Part shown: one piece after another, positions 18,783 through 25,839 of the stretch
How positions within the stretch are numbered: position 1 is the first letter of the stretch
Layout of the letters: every line of letters begins with the position of its first letter
From: JBFLVU01 sp964589625
Lineage (GTDB): Bacteria; Acidobacteriota; UBA4820; DSQY01
Assembly (NCBI GenBank): GCA_964589625.1
Contig: CAZPSH010000004.1
Coordinates: 1-64,000, forward strand
Reading direction: 5' to 3'
DNA: 64,000 nucleotides
Notes under the pieces: generated by a model
What the model was told of the DNA's origin: nothing
Seen by the model: the letters and a program-made list of their open reading frames with translations, nothing else
The model's database searches: none
Position numbers and translations under genes: made by a program

Positions 18783-18806
18783 GGAGGGCGGCTCTCGCCG
18801 CCCTCC
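18783..18806. terminator. Bidirectional GC hairpin between pgk and LysM gene
   Basis: Perfect 10-bp stem GGAGGGCGGC / GCCGCCCTCC with a TCTC loop, located between two convergent stops. No T-run follows, but the position fits a shared terminator. Confidence 0.65.
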
Positions 18807-18832
18807 CGTGCTTCCGATCCAAGGACCTTGAT

Positions 18833-20215
18833 TTACTGGGGAAGGACTCTGTCGCCGATCCCGATCTCCCCAAGCGAGCTGAGAACCTTGACACAAGCCG
18901 TCTCCCGCTCCGTCGTGAGCACCACCCCCTCGCCCAGGACACGCCGGATCGTGCCGATATCCCCGGCGCTCAGGTCGAGGACTTCGCCGCCCAGGTCCTT
19001 GCCTTCGGTGCCACGGGCTTCCGCTACATCTCCCGACTTGGCGCGCTTCTTGGGGCGGAAGAGGTCCTTCTCGCTCACCTCCACGCTCTGCTGCCGGTAG
19101 AGGTCCTTCCAGGCGCTGGTCAGGCTGCCCTGGCTCGCCGGAAAACGGAAGAACCAGACCTTGTCTCCGGGCAGGAGCTGCCGCTCCGATCCCATGTCGA
19201 TGTAGAGCGTGTTGTGCTGGCCGGTGCTCTCCATCCGGTCCTCGGTCCAAACGACCCTTCCTGCGGGCTTATCGGAGGGAGGCAGTTCGAGGGGGATCTG
19301 AGGGCTCTTTTCGATGTTCCAGGGGATGGGGATGGGGCTGTACGGGACAAGCGAATCTCCCGGCCGGACGGCGTCGCATGATTGGACCACTTCGGCGATG
19401 GACGCATGTTCTTGGGCGGCCACCACACGAACCTGGGCCGTCCGTCTGAGAATGCGGCCAAGGCCCTTGCCGGTATCCGGGTGGACCACTCTGGCGCCTT
19501 CCTGGATGACGAAGAACTGCTGGCCGTTCTCAAGCCCCTCTGCCTTGCCTTCGTTGAGGTAGATCACGTCCCCCTTGGAGAGCGACTCCCGGCTGGGGAT
19601 GGGGCCGCCCGCGACGGAGAGGTGGGGCCGCTGGAAGTCCCTCTGGATGAAGCCCGAGCAGTAAACGTCGTATTCGCTGACGGGGGGAACCGGCGCCTCC
19701 TCCTCAAGCTGGAGAGCCTCCTCGGACGGCGTTTCGCCCGGGGCCGTCTCCGCAGGGCCTCCCCCCTGGTCGGTCAGGGGGATTTCCTCCTGAATCACCT
19801 GGGGCTTCTGGATGAACAGGGGGTCGCCAGGATAGATCCAGTGCGCGTCCCGAATGTAGGGGTTGAGATCCCAGATCTGGGGCCAAAGAAGCCACGTCCC
19901 CAATTTCTGCTGGGCAAGGCCCGAGAGGGTATCTCCGGGCTGGATCGTGTACACTTCCGCACCCTCCGGCGGCTTCTCGGGCATGACGTAAGGGGTCCAA
20001 TGGCCGTCCGCCTCACGCTTCAGATCCCGCGGGGGAGCGGGTGAACCCTTGTACGTCTTGGCCTTCTCCTGGACCTCCGGGGGAACGGATTGCGGGGCAA
20101 CGCCCTCGGATGGCTTCGGCTCCTCTGCGCTCTGGGCGGAAGCGCTCACCGTGGCGCCGAGCGCGAGCACCCCACACAGCGCGAGGAGCAAGAGGTACCG
20201 CAACCGAATTCGCAT
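18833..20215 (-). CDS. Secreted LysM-domain protein
   Basis: 460-aa exported protein with a signal peptide (MRIRLRYLLLLALCGVLALG to SASAQ). One LysM domain (about residues 90-140: YTIQPGDTLSGLAQQ then IYPGDPLFI) suggests peptidoglycan binding. The long C-terminal part holds two or three small beta-rich segments with G-D-x-(V/L) and GDKVWFFR-like turns that I do not recognise. An acidic Glu/Pro linker (about 150-180) separates them. Start chosen at ATG 20215 because the signal peptide begins there and AGGGGAGAG precedes it. A good promoter lies immediately upstream. Confidence 0.85.
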   Translation of the reverse strand: MRIRLRYLLLLALCGVLALGATVSASAQSAEEPKPSEGVAPQSVPPEVQEKAKTYKGSPAPPRDLKREADGHWTPYVMPEKPPEGAEVYTIQPGDTLSGLAQQKLGTWLLWPQIWDLNPYIRDAHWIYPGDPLFIQKPQVIQEEIPLTDQGGGPAETAPGETPSEEALQLEEEAPVPPVSEYDVYCSGFIQRDFQRPHLSVAGGPIPSRESLSKGDVIYLNEGKAEGLENGQQFFVIQEGARVVHPDTGKGLGRILRRTAQVRVVAAQEHASIAEVVQSCDAVRPGDSLVPYSPIPIPWNIEKSPQIPLELPPSDKPAGRVVWTEDRMESTGQHNTLYIDMGSERQLLPGDKVWFFRFPASQGSLTSAWKDLYRQQSVEVSEKDLFRPKKRAKSGDVAEARGTEGKDLGGEVLDLSAGDIGTIRRVLGEGVVLTTERETACVKVLSSLGEIGIGDRVLPQ

Positions 20216-20254
20216 CGTTCTCTCCCCTCTCACGCGAGACCTGTTCTCCATTAA

Positions 20255-20283
20255 AGTCTATCGAACGCCCTTTGAAAAGTCAA
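20255..20283 (-). promoter_or_regulatory. Promoter for the LysM gene
   Basis: On the minus strand TTGACT (20283-20278), 17-nt spacer, TAGACT (20260-20255), about 40 nt before the ATG. It separates the LysM gene from the RuBisCO-locus transcript that ends at 20374. Confidence 0.6.
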
Positions 20284-20373
20284 GTTTTCGGGGTCATATC
20301 CAATCTAATGGGTGAAGTTTTTCGCCTGCGTCTCGAGAACCGGATAGCCCCCCCTAAAAAGCCCACGATCCGT

Positions 20374-22143
20374 TCACATCCCCTTGATCGCCTTGCGGAT
20401 AGACAGGGCCCTGGGGTGCCTCAGTTCGATGGCCTGGGCCTTGTCGAGGAAGGCCCTGCACCGGGCCAGGAGCCTGTTGTCCTTGTAAAACTCGGCCAGG
20501 TCCAGCAGATAGTCGATGTTTTTTGGATCCAATTGAACGGCCTGGAGATACTCCCGCTCGGCCATGTGCCTCGCCCTCTGGGACGGGTTCCTGTCATACA
20601 CCTTGGCCATCAGAAAATGGGCCGGGGCCGAGGCGGGGTCGTGGAAGAGGGCCACCTTGAGGTATTGGGAGGCCTCGTAGGCCTGGTCCTGCTCCAAATA
20701 GTCCCGGGCTAACCCTAGCATCTTCAACGCCTCCGCCTTTCTGCCCTCTAGGGAGGCACTCCCCTCTGCCGAGGAGGGCGCACTGGATTCGGCCGGGGCC
20801 TCCGTTCCCGCCTTGCGCGACTGGAAGTAGGCGGTCTGGATCAGGAGCTGCGCCTCGTTTGCCTTGGCCCTTATAAGAAGAAGATCCCTTTGGTGTCTTC
20901 GGAACACCTCCGGATGCAACATCTCAGGGCTGAGGCGCCTCAGCAGCGCCTCCGAGGCCCTCTGGGCCTCCGCGGGCGAGGCATCGGGGGGCACGCCCAG
21001 GATCTGGTAGGGGTTTTGGCCTGGAACCTGAAGGCTCCTGAGGAGGGAGAGGATGGCCTCGGACTGGCGGCGGATCTTGCCTTCCACCTCCTCCAGGGAA
21101 ACGCGCAGGGCTTCGAGTCGGAACGGGGGCTCCACCGCCGGCTCGGGAGAAAGAAGCCCCAGCATGCACAGAAGATAGACCCCCGAACCCACCTGCTTGT
21201 GGGTCAGGATTCCGGTGGCGGAGAGGTCCTTCAGGCTTTTGAAGTCGCCGCACTGGGAAAGGATGAACCCGTGCTCGGGACGGATGGCGAGGTCCTCCGG
21301 TATGGTGCTTCCGGAGACCCGAACCCGAAACCCCTCGGACCAAAGTGCCTCCAGGGACTCCTCCGGCGCGTGCTCCATCAGTGGGACCAGGAGGGAGGGG
21401 ATGTCCACGGGAATCAGACCCTCGGGGATGACCGCATCCGCGGCGCGTATTTCCAGGGCTTGGTGGGGTGAGCATCCGGCCAGCGTGGAGAGAAGGACCG
21501 ATTGCTTGGCCGCGAGCAAAGCGGGCGAGGGACCGAGGCGCTCTTCCTCTCCGGCCAGGGAGAGGTAGGGGTCCCCCTCGTCGAGGTCGACCTCCAGCCC
21601 GCGCTCTCTAAGGACCTGCACGTACCGCTCGGGATAGAGGAGATGGCGGATGGTCCACAGGCTGCCCTTCCCGAAGAGCAAGGAGAGGGTTCCGAACTCC
21701 CCCCCCATAGTGATCTCCCGGGCGGTGAGATCGGTGAAGCCGGCCCCCAGGCACTCCAGAAGCGACATGCGGATCGGGACCTCGGCGGGCGCGAAGGGCG
21801 CGAGGAGGCTCCCCAGCTCCTCCTGCGACACGGGGCGATCGAGCAGGGCCAGGACCTTCAGGGAGTTTGCCTTGCGACGAACGGACGCATCCGCCGCGGC
21901 CGGGGCCACGAGAATGAGGGGGAGCGGGGGGTCCGTCCGGCGGCAAACGGCGTCCAGAAAATTGAGGCCCTCCACCCCGACCAGATGCATGTCGGCCACC
22001 ATGACGGACGGGGTGGCTCCCTGGAGGATCTGAATCACCATGGCGGGGGAGGTTGCCTCGATCAGCTTCCACCCCTGGGAGGCGACACCTTCCACTAGGC
22101 TCTTCAACTCGGCGTCCTTGGAAACCAGGAGAAGAACGCTCAT
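20374..22143 (-). CDS. Receiver-like / J-like / TPR multidomain protein coupled to RuBisCO gene
   Basis: 589-aa cytoplasmic protein with no signal peptide. Residues 1-115 resemble a response-regulator receiver (LLLVSKDAE start, VMVADMHLVGVEGLNFLDAV with a possible phospho-acceptor Asp). The acidic pair near residue 10 is degenerate (KDAE). A middle region (about 120-370) has two GTLSLLFGKGSL/HGFILSQCGDFKSLKDL-type blocks reminiscent of DUF4388-like modules. Residues 377-442 (NPYQILGVPPDASPAEAQ) resemble a J-domain helix arrangement without an HPD tripeptide. Residues 470-589 form TPRs. The ATG overlaps the RuBisCO stop by 4 nt. Function unknown; scaffold or signalling role is an inference. 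Confidence 0.75.
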   Translation of the reverse strand: MSVLLLVSKDAELKSLVEGVASQGWKLIEATSPAMVIQILQGATPSVMVADMHLVGVEGLNFLDAVCRRTDPPLPLILVAPAAADASVRRKANSLKVLALLDRPVSQEELGSLLAPFAPAEVPIRMSLLECLGAGFTDLTAREITMGGEFGTLSLLFGKGSLWTIRHLLYPERYVQVLRERGLEVDLDEGDPYLSLAGEEERLGPSPALLAAKQSVLLSTLAGCSPHQALEIRAADAVIPEGLIPVDIPSLLVPLMEHAPEESLEALWSEGFRVRVSGSTIPEDLAIRPEHGFILSQCGDFKSLKDLSATGILTHKQVGSGVYLLCMLGLLSPEPAVEPPFRLEALRVSLEEVEGKIRRQSEAILSLLRSLQVPGQNPYQILGVPPDASPAEAQRASEALLRRLSPEMLHPEVFRRHQRDLLLIRAKANEAQLLIQTAYFQSRKAGTEAPAESSAPSSAEGSASLEGRKAEALKMLGLARDYLEQDQAYEASQYLKVALFHDPASAPAHFLMAKVYDRNPSQRARHMAEREYLQAVQLDPKNIDYLLDLAEFYKDNRLLARCRAFLDKAQAIELRHPRALSIRKAIKGM

Positions 22144-23414
22144 GCCCCCTCTTTCCAGGCGTCCAGCGCCGCCTTGAGCTCGGGGGCCGACCCCGCCGCC
22201 TCGTCGAGGGAAAGTCCAAGGAGACTCGCGTCCAAGGCCTGGCGCACGGCCCGGGTTCCCGCCGCCGTCCCACCGGGATGCCCGTGGATACCCCCCCCGA
22301 ACTGGAGGATGACGTCCCGGCCGAAGATCGCCAGGACCTCCGGGATGTGCCCGGGATGAAGCCCCCCCGAAGCGATGGGCATGCAGTCCGCCACCCCCGC
22401 CCAGTCCTGCGGGACCGTATCGGGCCCGGCATCCATTCCCGCCGACGTGAGGGCCCGGATCGAGGCGAGGACTTCCTCCCTACCGCCGGCCATCTTGCCC
22501 ACGGCCGTACCCACGTGAAGCTGGTCGATGCCGGCGAGGCGGGCGGACCGGGAGAGGACGGCCATGGCGATTCCGTGGTCGGGAAGCCGGGTGAAGGCGG
22601 CGTGCATGGCCCGGTGCCCGTGGAGGATGAGGGGAAAACCGACGCCCCGCAGGCTCTGAACACCTGCCCAGCCGGCTGTCACAAGATCCACCATGGCGAC
22701 CTTTCCACCGAGGTGCGACACCTGGCCCGCGCGCTTGAGCATGACCTCGGTGGAGGCCGTAACGTTGGGGATGTAGGCCTTCGCTTGCCCCGTCACGTCC
22801 TCGGCGTGCCGCGTGGCGTCCAGGCAGGCCCGGAGGCGCTCCTCAAAGGGGCAGAAGGCCTGGGAGGTGAGGTTCTCGTCGTCCTTGACCACATCGCAAC
22901 CTGACGCCATGGCCTCGTAGACGACTTGGGCCTGTTCCTTCGGGGAGAGGCCGATCTTTGGCTTAACGATGGTCCCCACCAGGGGACGGTCTGGGACCCG
23001 GAGGGCCTCCCGAATCCCGCGGATGCCCATTCCCGGGCCGGGAAAGGAGCCCGCCAGCGCCTTGGGGAACGAGACCGCCGCGAGCCTCAGGCGCTTTACG
23101 TCCTTCATCCCGAAGATGTTCCCCGCCACGGAGGAGTACACCTGGGCCATGTTGCCGGGCTCGAACAAGGCGGCGCCGTATGCCACACAGGCCCTGGACC
23201 CTTCGATGGAGAGAACCCTCGCCCGAAGCCGCTCGCGAAGTTCGGGGGAAAGGGTGCCCACGTCCGTCCAGGTTCCGATGGATGACTCGGCCGCGAGCGC
23301 GTTGCAGGCCTTCTCCATGGAAACGCCCTCGGCGGGAACCACGTCGAACAGGCACAGCAGGTCGTCTTCTCTCGGGCTCGCCCCCAGGTCCAGGTAAGGG
23401 TGCTCACAGGACAT
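22140..23414 (-). CDS. rbcL: Form III ribulose-1,5-bisphosphate carboxylase
   Basis: Carboxylates RuBP to two 3-phosphoglycerates; Form III enzymes act in the AMP pathway rather than the Calvin cycle. The 424-aa protein retains the catalytic set: Glu43/Thr48/Trp49 (AAESSIGTWT), Asn99 (GNIFG), Lys151 (GTIVKPKIGLSP), carbamate Lys177 with Asp179 and Glu180 (VVKDDEN), His267-Arg268 (HGHRAMHAA), HVGTAVGK and ASGGLHPGH. GGGIHGHPGGT near the C-terminus is typical of Form III. Start at ATG 23414 chosen for AAAGGAG 5 nt upstream. No small-subunit gene or phosphoribulokinase is in the window. It follows the R15P isomerase gene by 10 nt. Confidence 0.93.
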   Translation of the reverse strand: MSCEHPYLDLGASPREDDLLCLFDVVPAEGVSMEKACNALAAESSIGTWTDVGTLSPELRERLRARVLSIEGSRACVAYGAALFEPGNMAQVYSSVAGNIFGMKDVKRLRLAAVSFPKALAGSFPGPGMGIRGIREALRVPDRPLVGTIVKPKIGLSPKEQAQVVYEAMASGCDVVKDDENLTSQAFCPFEERLRACLDATRHAEDVTGQAKAYIPNVTASTEVMLKRAGQVSHLGGKVAMVDLVTAGWAGVQSLRGVGFPLILHGHRAMHAAFTRLPDHGIAMAVLSRSARLAGIDQLHVGTAVGKMAGGREEVLASIRALTSAGMDAGPDTVPQDWAGVADCMPIASGGLHPGHIPEVLAIFGRDVILQFGGGIHGHPGGTAAGTRAVRQALDASLLGLSLDEAAGSAPELKAALDAWKEGA

Positions 23415-23424
23415 GCGCGCTCCT

Positions 23425-24279
23425 TTATGGCCTCCGATCCCGGGCGGGGTCCCATTCCTGGGCAAGGACGTCCTTGACGAGCCCCTTCTCGGTGACGAAG
23501 GCGGTGATGTACTTCAAGTGTACCTTATCGAAGGCCGGATTGAAGACCCGAACTCCCGGCGGCGCATCCGGCCACACCTCCCGGGCCGCCCTCTCCTCCA
23601 CCCTCTCGTCCACGCGATCCCTGACCACCTTCAGGGTGAGGGCGGCGCAGTAGGTAGGCACGTCGTACCGGCTGGCAACCACGCAGAAGATTCCCGTGCC
23701 CACCTTGTTGATGAGATACCCGGAGGGAAGGATCGCGTCGGCTCCAAAGAGGAAGAGGTCCGCGCCGTCCAGCGCGTACTTGGCGGCGGAGTCCACCATG
23801 TGCACGACTTCCACGCCATCCGCCGCGAGTTCCGCCGCTGTGATGCGCCCCTGGTACCTGGGGCGCGTCTCCGTGTTCAGGACCTTGAAGCGCCTCCCGC
23901 GCCGGTGCGCTGCCCGCAGGATGGAGACGGCGGAGGAGGAATGGCAGTGGGTGAACACCGTCATCCCGTCGAGAACGAGATCTGCGCCCGCCGCCGCAAG
24001 CGCCTCCTCGTCGGCACGCACGCGGTTGAGCAGGCCCGCGGCCAGCTCGATGGGAGAGGCGGAGTCGCCGAGGGTTTCCAGGAATGCCGCCAGCAGGTTT
24101 CGGAGCATGGGCTCGTTGGGGCGGGCGGAAATCAGTAGGGACGACGCTTCGCGCCGGTCCGCGGCCGGGTTCCGCTCGAGGTCCTGCGCCAGGGCCTCCA
24201 AGGCCGCCTTGGCGATGGCGTTGGCCCCCTGGATCTCCAGGGAGCGGATCCGCGCCGCCGTCTCCTTCACGCGTTCCAT
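23425..24279 (-). CDS. Ribose-1,5-bisphosphate isomerase (eIF2B-like family)
   Basis: Converts ribose-1,5-bisphosphate to RuBP, the second step of the AMP pathway. The 284-aa protein belongs to the eIF2B/MtnA-like fold. The residues reported as catalytic in the archaeal isomerase are present as Cys112 (VFTHCHSSSA) and Asp181 (FGADAILPSG), followed by INKVGTG. ETRPRYQGR is the substrate loop. The assignment rests on these residues plus its position between AMP phosphorylase (25 nt upstream) and Form III RuBisCO (10 nt downstream). Methylthioribose-1-phosphate isomerase is the main alternative but is usually longer and would not fit the context. Confidence 0.92.
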   Translation of the reverse strand: MERVKETAARIRSLEIQGANAIAKAALEALAQDLERNPAADRREASSLLISARPNEPMLRNLLAAFLETLGDSASPIELAAGLLNRVRADEEALAAAGADLVLDGMTVFTHCHSSSAVSILRAAHRRGRRFKVLNTETRPRYQGRITAAELAADGVEVVHMVDSAAKYALDGADLFLFGADAILPSGYLINKVGTGIFCVVASRYDVPTYCAALTLKVVRDRVDERVEERAAREVWPDAPPGVRVFNPAFDKVHLKYITAFVTEKGLVKDVLAQEWDPARDRRP

Positions 24280-24304
24280 GGAAACCCCCGGACGGTTTTT
24301 CCCT

Positions 24305-25786
24305 TCACTCCACCACGAGCATCTCCGGGTGGCGCTCCCAGTATTCCCAGGCAAAGCCGAGATCCGCCTCCTGCTCAGCGTGAATCCGGAAGAGCGGCTC
24401 CCCCTTCCGCACCTCGTCCCCCACCTTCTTGAGAAGGTCCAGGCCCGCGCCCAGGTCCAGGGGCGCACCTGCCAGTTTGGCGCACTTGGCCACCAAGTGG
24501 TTGGCAAGGGCCTTGACCTGGCCTGATCGGGGCGCCAAACCTTCCCGGGTCAGCGCCCCCGGAACAGCGGGCGTCTTAGGCCCCTGCGCGGCCATGATCC
24601 GGCGCATCTTTTCCAGAGCCCTGCCGGAGGAGAGGATTTCCTCGGCAATGGCACGGCCCGCGCCCCCGCGCACCCTCGGGTCGAATTCGATGACCCGGCC
24701 GGCGAGTTCGAGCCCTTTCTCTCTCAAGTCCTCCGGTCCCTCGGGAGCCCCCTCGAGGATCCTGAGGACATCCCGGGCCTCCAGGGCCGGACCCACGCCC
24801 CTTCCGATGGGCTGCGAGCCGTCCGTGAGCAGGACTTCCACGTGGAGTCCCATGCGCTCGCCTACGTACTCGAAGAGCTTGCGGAGCTGGACCGCGTGGG
24901 TGGCGCTCGTGACCTTGGCGGTGGGTCCCACGGGGATGTCAAGGAGGACGTGGGTGGAGCCCGCGGCGGCCTTCTTCGAAAGGATCGAGGCGATCATCTG
25001 GCCGGGAGCATCGATGTTCAGGGGACGCTCCACCGAGATGATGATGTCGTCCGCCGGGGAGAGGGCGAAGGAGCCCCCCCAGGCGAGGCAGCCGTTCTCC
25101 TGCCGAACGATCTCCTTCAGCCGGTCCAGGTTCAGGTTCACCTCCGCGATCGCCTCCATGGTGTCCGCCGTGCCCGAAGGGGAGGTGATGGCCCTGGAGG
25201 AAGTCTTGGGGATCGTGAGCCCGTACGCCGCGACGATGGGAACCACGAGCATGGTGGTCCGGTTTCCGGGAACGCCGCCGATGCAGTGCTTGTCCACCAC
25301 CATGTCCCGGTCCCAAGAGAGCTTCTCCCCGGCATCCACCATGGCCTGCCCGAGGAAGGCGATCTCGTCGCGGTCCATCCCGCCCTGGGCCGTAGAGACG
25401 ACGAAGGCCGTGAGTTCGACCTTCGAGTACTTGTTCTTGACAATGTCCTGGACGATGTAGCCGTAGTCCTCGGCCTTGAGCACCTCACCGTGGATCTTCC
25501 GGCGGATCAATTCCACCGAGCGTACGGGATCGGGATGGCGCACCATGACCTTCGTGCCGGCGGGAAGCCCCAGTTTCTTAAAGGCGTACTCGCACAGGCC
25601 GATCTCGTCGGATGAAAGGAAGGGCTCGTCCACCACGTCGAGGACGCCCACGATGCTCCTTCCGTCGGCCACGACCTCCACCTTGGACAGTGCCCCGAAA
25701 CCCTGGGCCCGGCACAGGTCCGAGTCTTTTCTCAAGTACAGGATGTACTCGCGGTATGTGTCGATCTTCAGCGGTTTGATGAACAT
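24305..25786 (-). CDS. AMP phosphorylase (archaeal-type, DeoA family)
   Basis: Phosphorolysis of AMP (also CMP and UMP in characterised archaeal enzymes) to the free base and ribose-1,5-bisphosphate. The 493-aa length and the extra N-terminal domain (residues 1-90, SSDEIGLCEYAFKKLGLPAG) match AMP phosphorylase rather than the roughly 440-aa thymidine phosphorylase. DKHCIGGVPGNRTT (165-178) and SSRAITSPSGTADTME (about 196-211) form the phosphate and nucleotide pockets. The GGGGGA ribosome-binding site is about 6 nt upstream. It starts 48 nt after the rnr stop on the same strand. Confidence 0.93.
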   Translation of the reverse strand: MFIKPLKIDTYREYILYLRKDSDLCRAQGFGALSKVEVVADGRSIVGVLDVVDEPFLSSDEIGLCEYAFKKLGLPAGTKVMVRHPDPVRSVELIRRKIHGEVLKAEDYGYIVQDIVKNKYSKVELTAFVVSTAQGGMDRDEIAFLGQAMVDAGEKLSWDRDMVVDKHCIGGVPGNRTTMLVVPIVAAYGLTIPKTSSRAITSPSGTADTMEAIAEVNLNLDRLKEIVRQENGCLAWGGSFALSPADDIIISVERPLNIDAPGQMIASILSKKAAAGSTHVLLDIPVGPTAKVTSATHAVQLRKLFEYVGERMGLHVEVLLTDGSQPIGRGVGPALEARDVLRILEGAPEGPEDLREKGLELAGRVIEFDPRVRGGAGRAIAEEILSSGRALEKMRRIMAAQGPKTPAVPGALTREGLAPRSGQVKALANHLVAKCAKLAGAPLDLGAGLDLLKKVGDEVRKGEPLFRIHAEQEADLGFAWEYWERHPEMLVVE

Positions 25787-25833
25787 CTACTGTCCCCCTG
25801 CAGTGGCGTGCGGCACCGGGAGCCGCCGACTCC

Positions 25834-25839
25834 ATTATA
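25834..25839 (-). promoter_or_regulatory. Isolated TATAAT at the rnr stop
   Basis: A perfect -10 hexamer on the minus strand overlaps the rnr stop codon about 48 nt before the AMP phosphorylase ATG. The -35 position holds only GC-rich sequence and there is no extended TG, so an internal promoter is possible but weakly supported. Confidence 0.25.

Noticed and set aside
22140..23414. RuBisCO-like protein (Form IV, methionine salvage)
   Set aside because: The full set of carboxylase catalytic residues is present and no methionine-salvage genes are nearby.
23425..24279. eIF2B-like initiation factor subunit or methylthioribose-1-phosphate isomerase
   Set aside because: Catalytic Cys and Asp argue against a mere eIF2B subunit; short length and operon context argue against MtnA.
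24305..25786. Thymidine/pyrimidine-nucleoside phosphorylase annotation
   Set aside because: 493 aa with the extra N-terminal domain and neighbours R15P isomerase and Form III RuBisCO fit AMP phosphorylase better.
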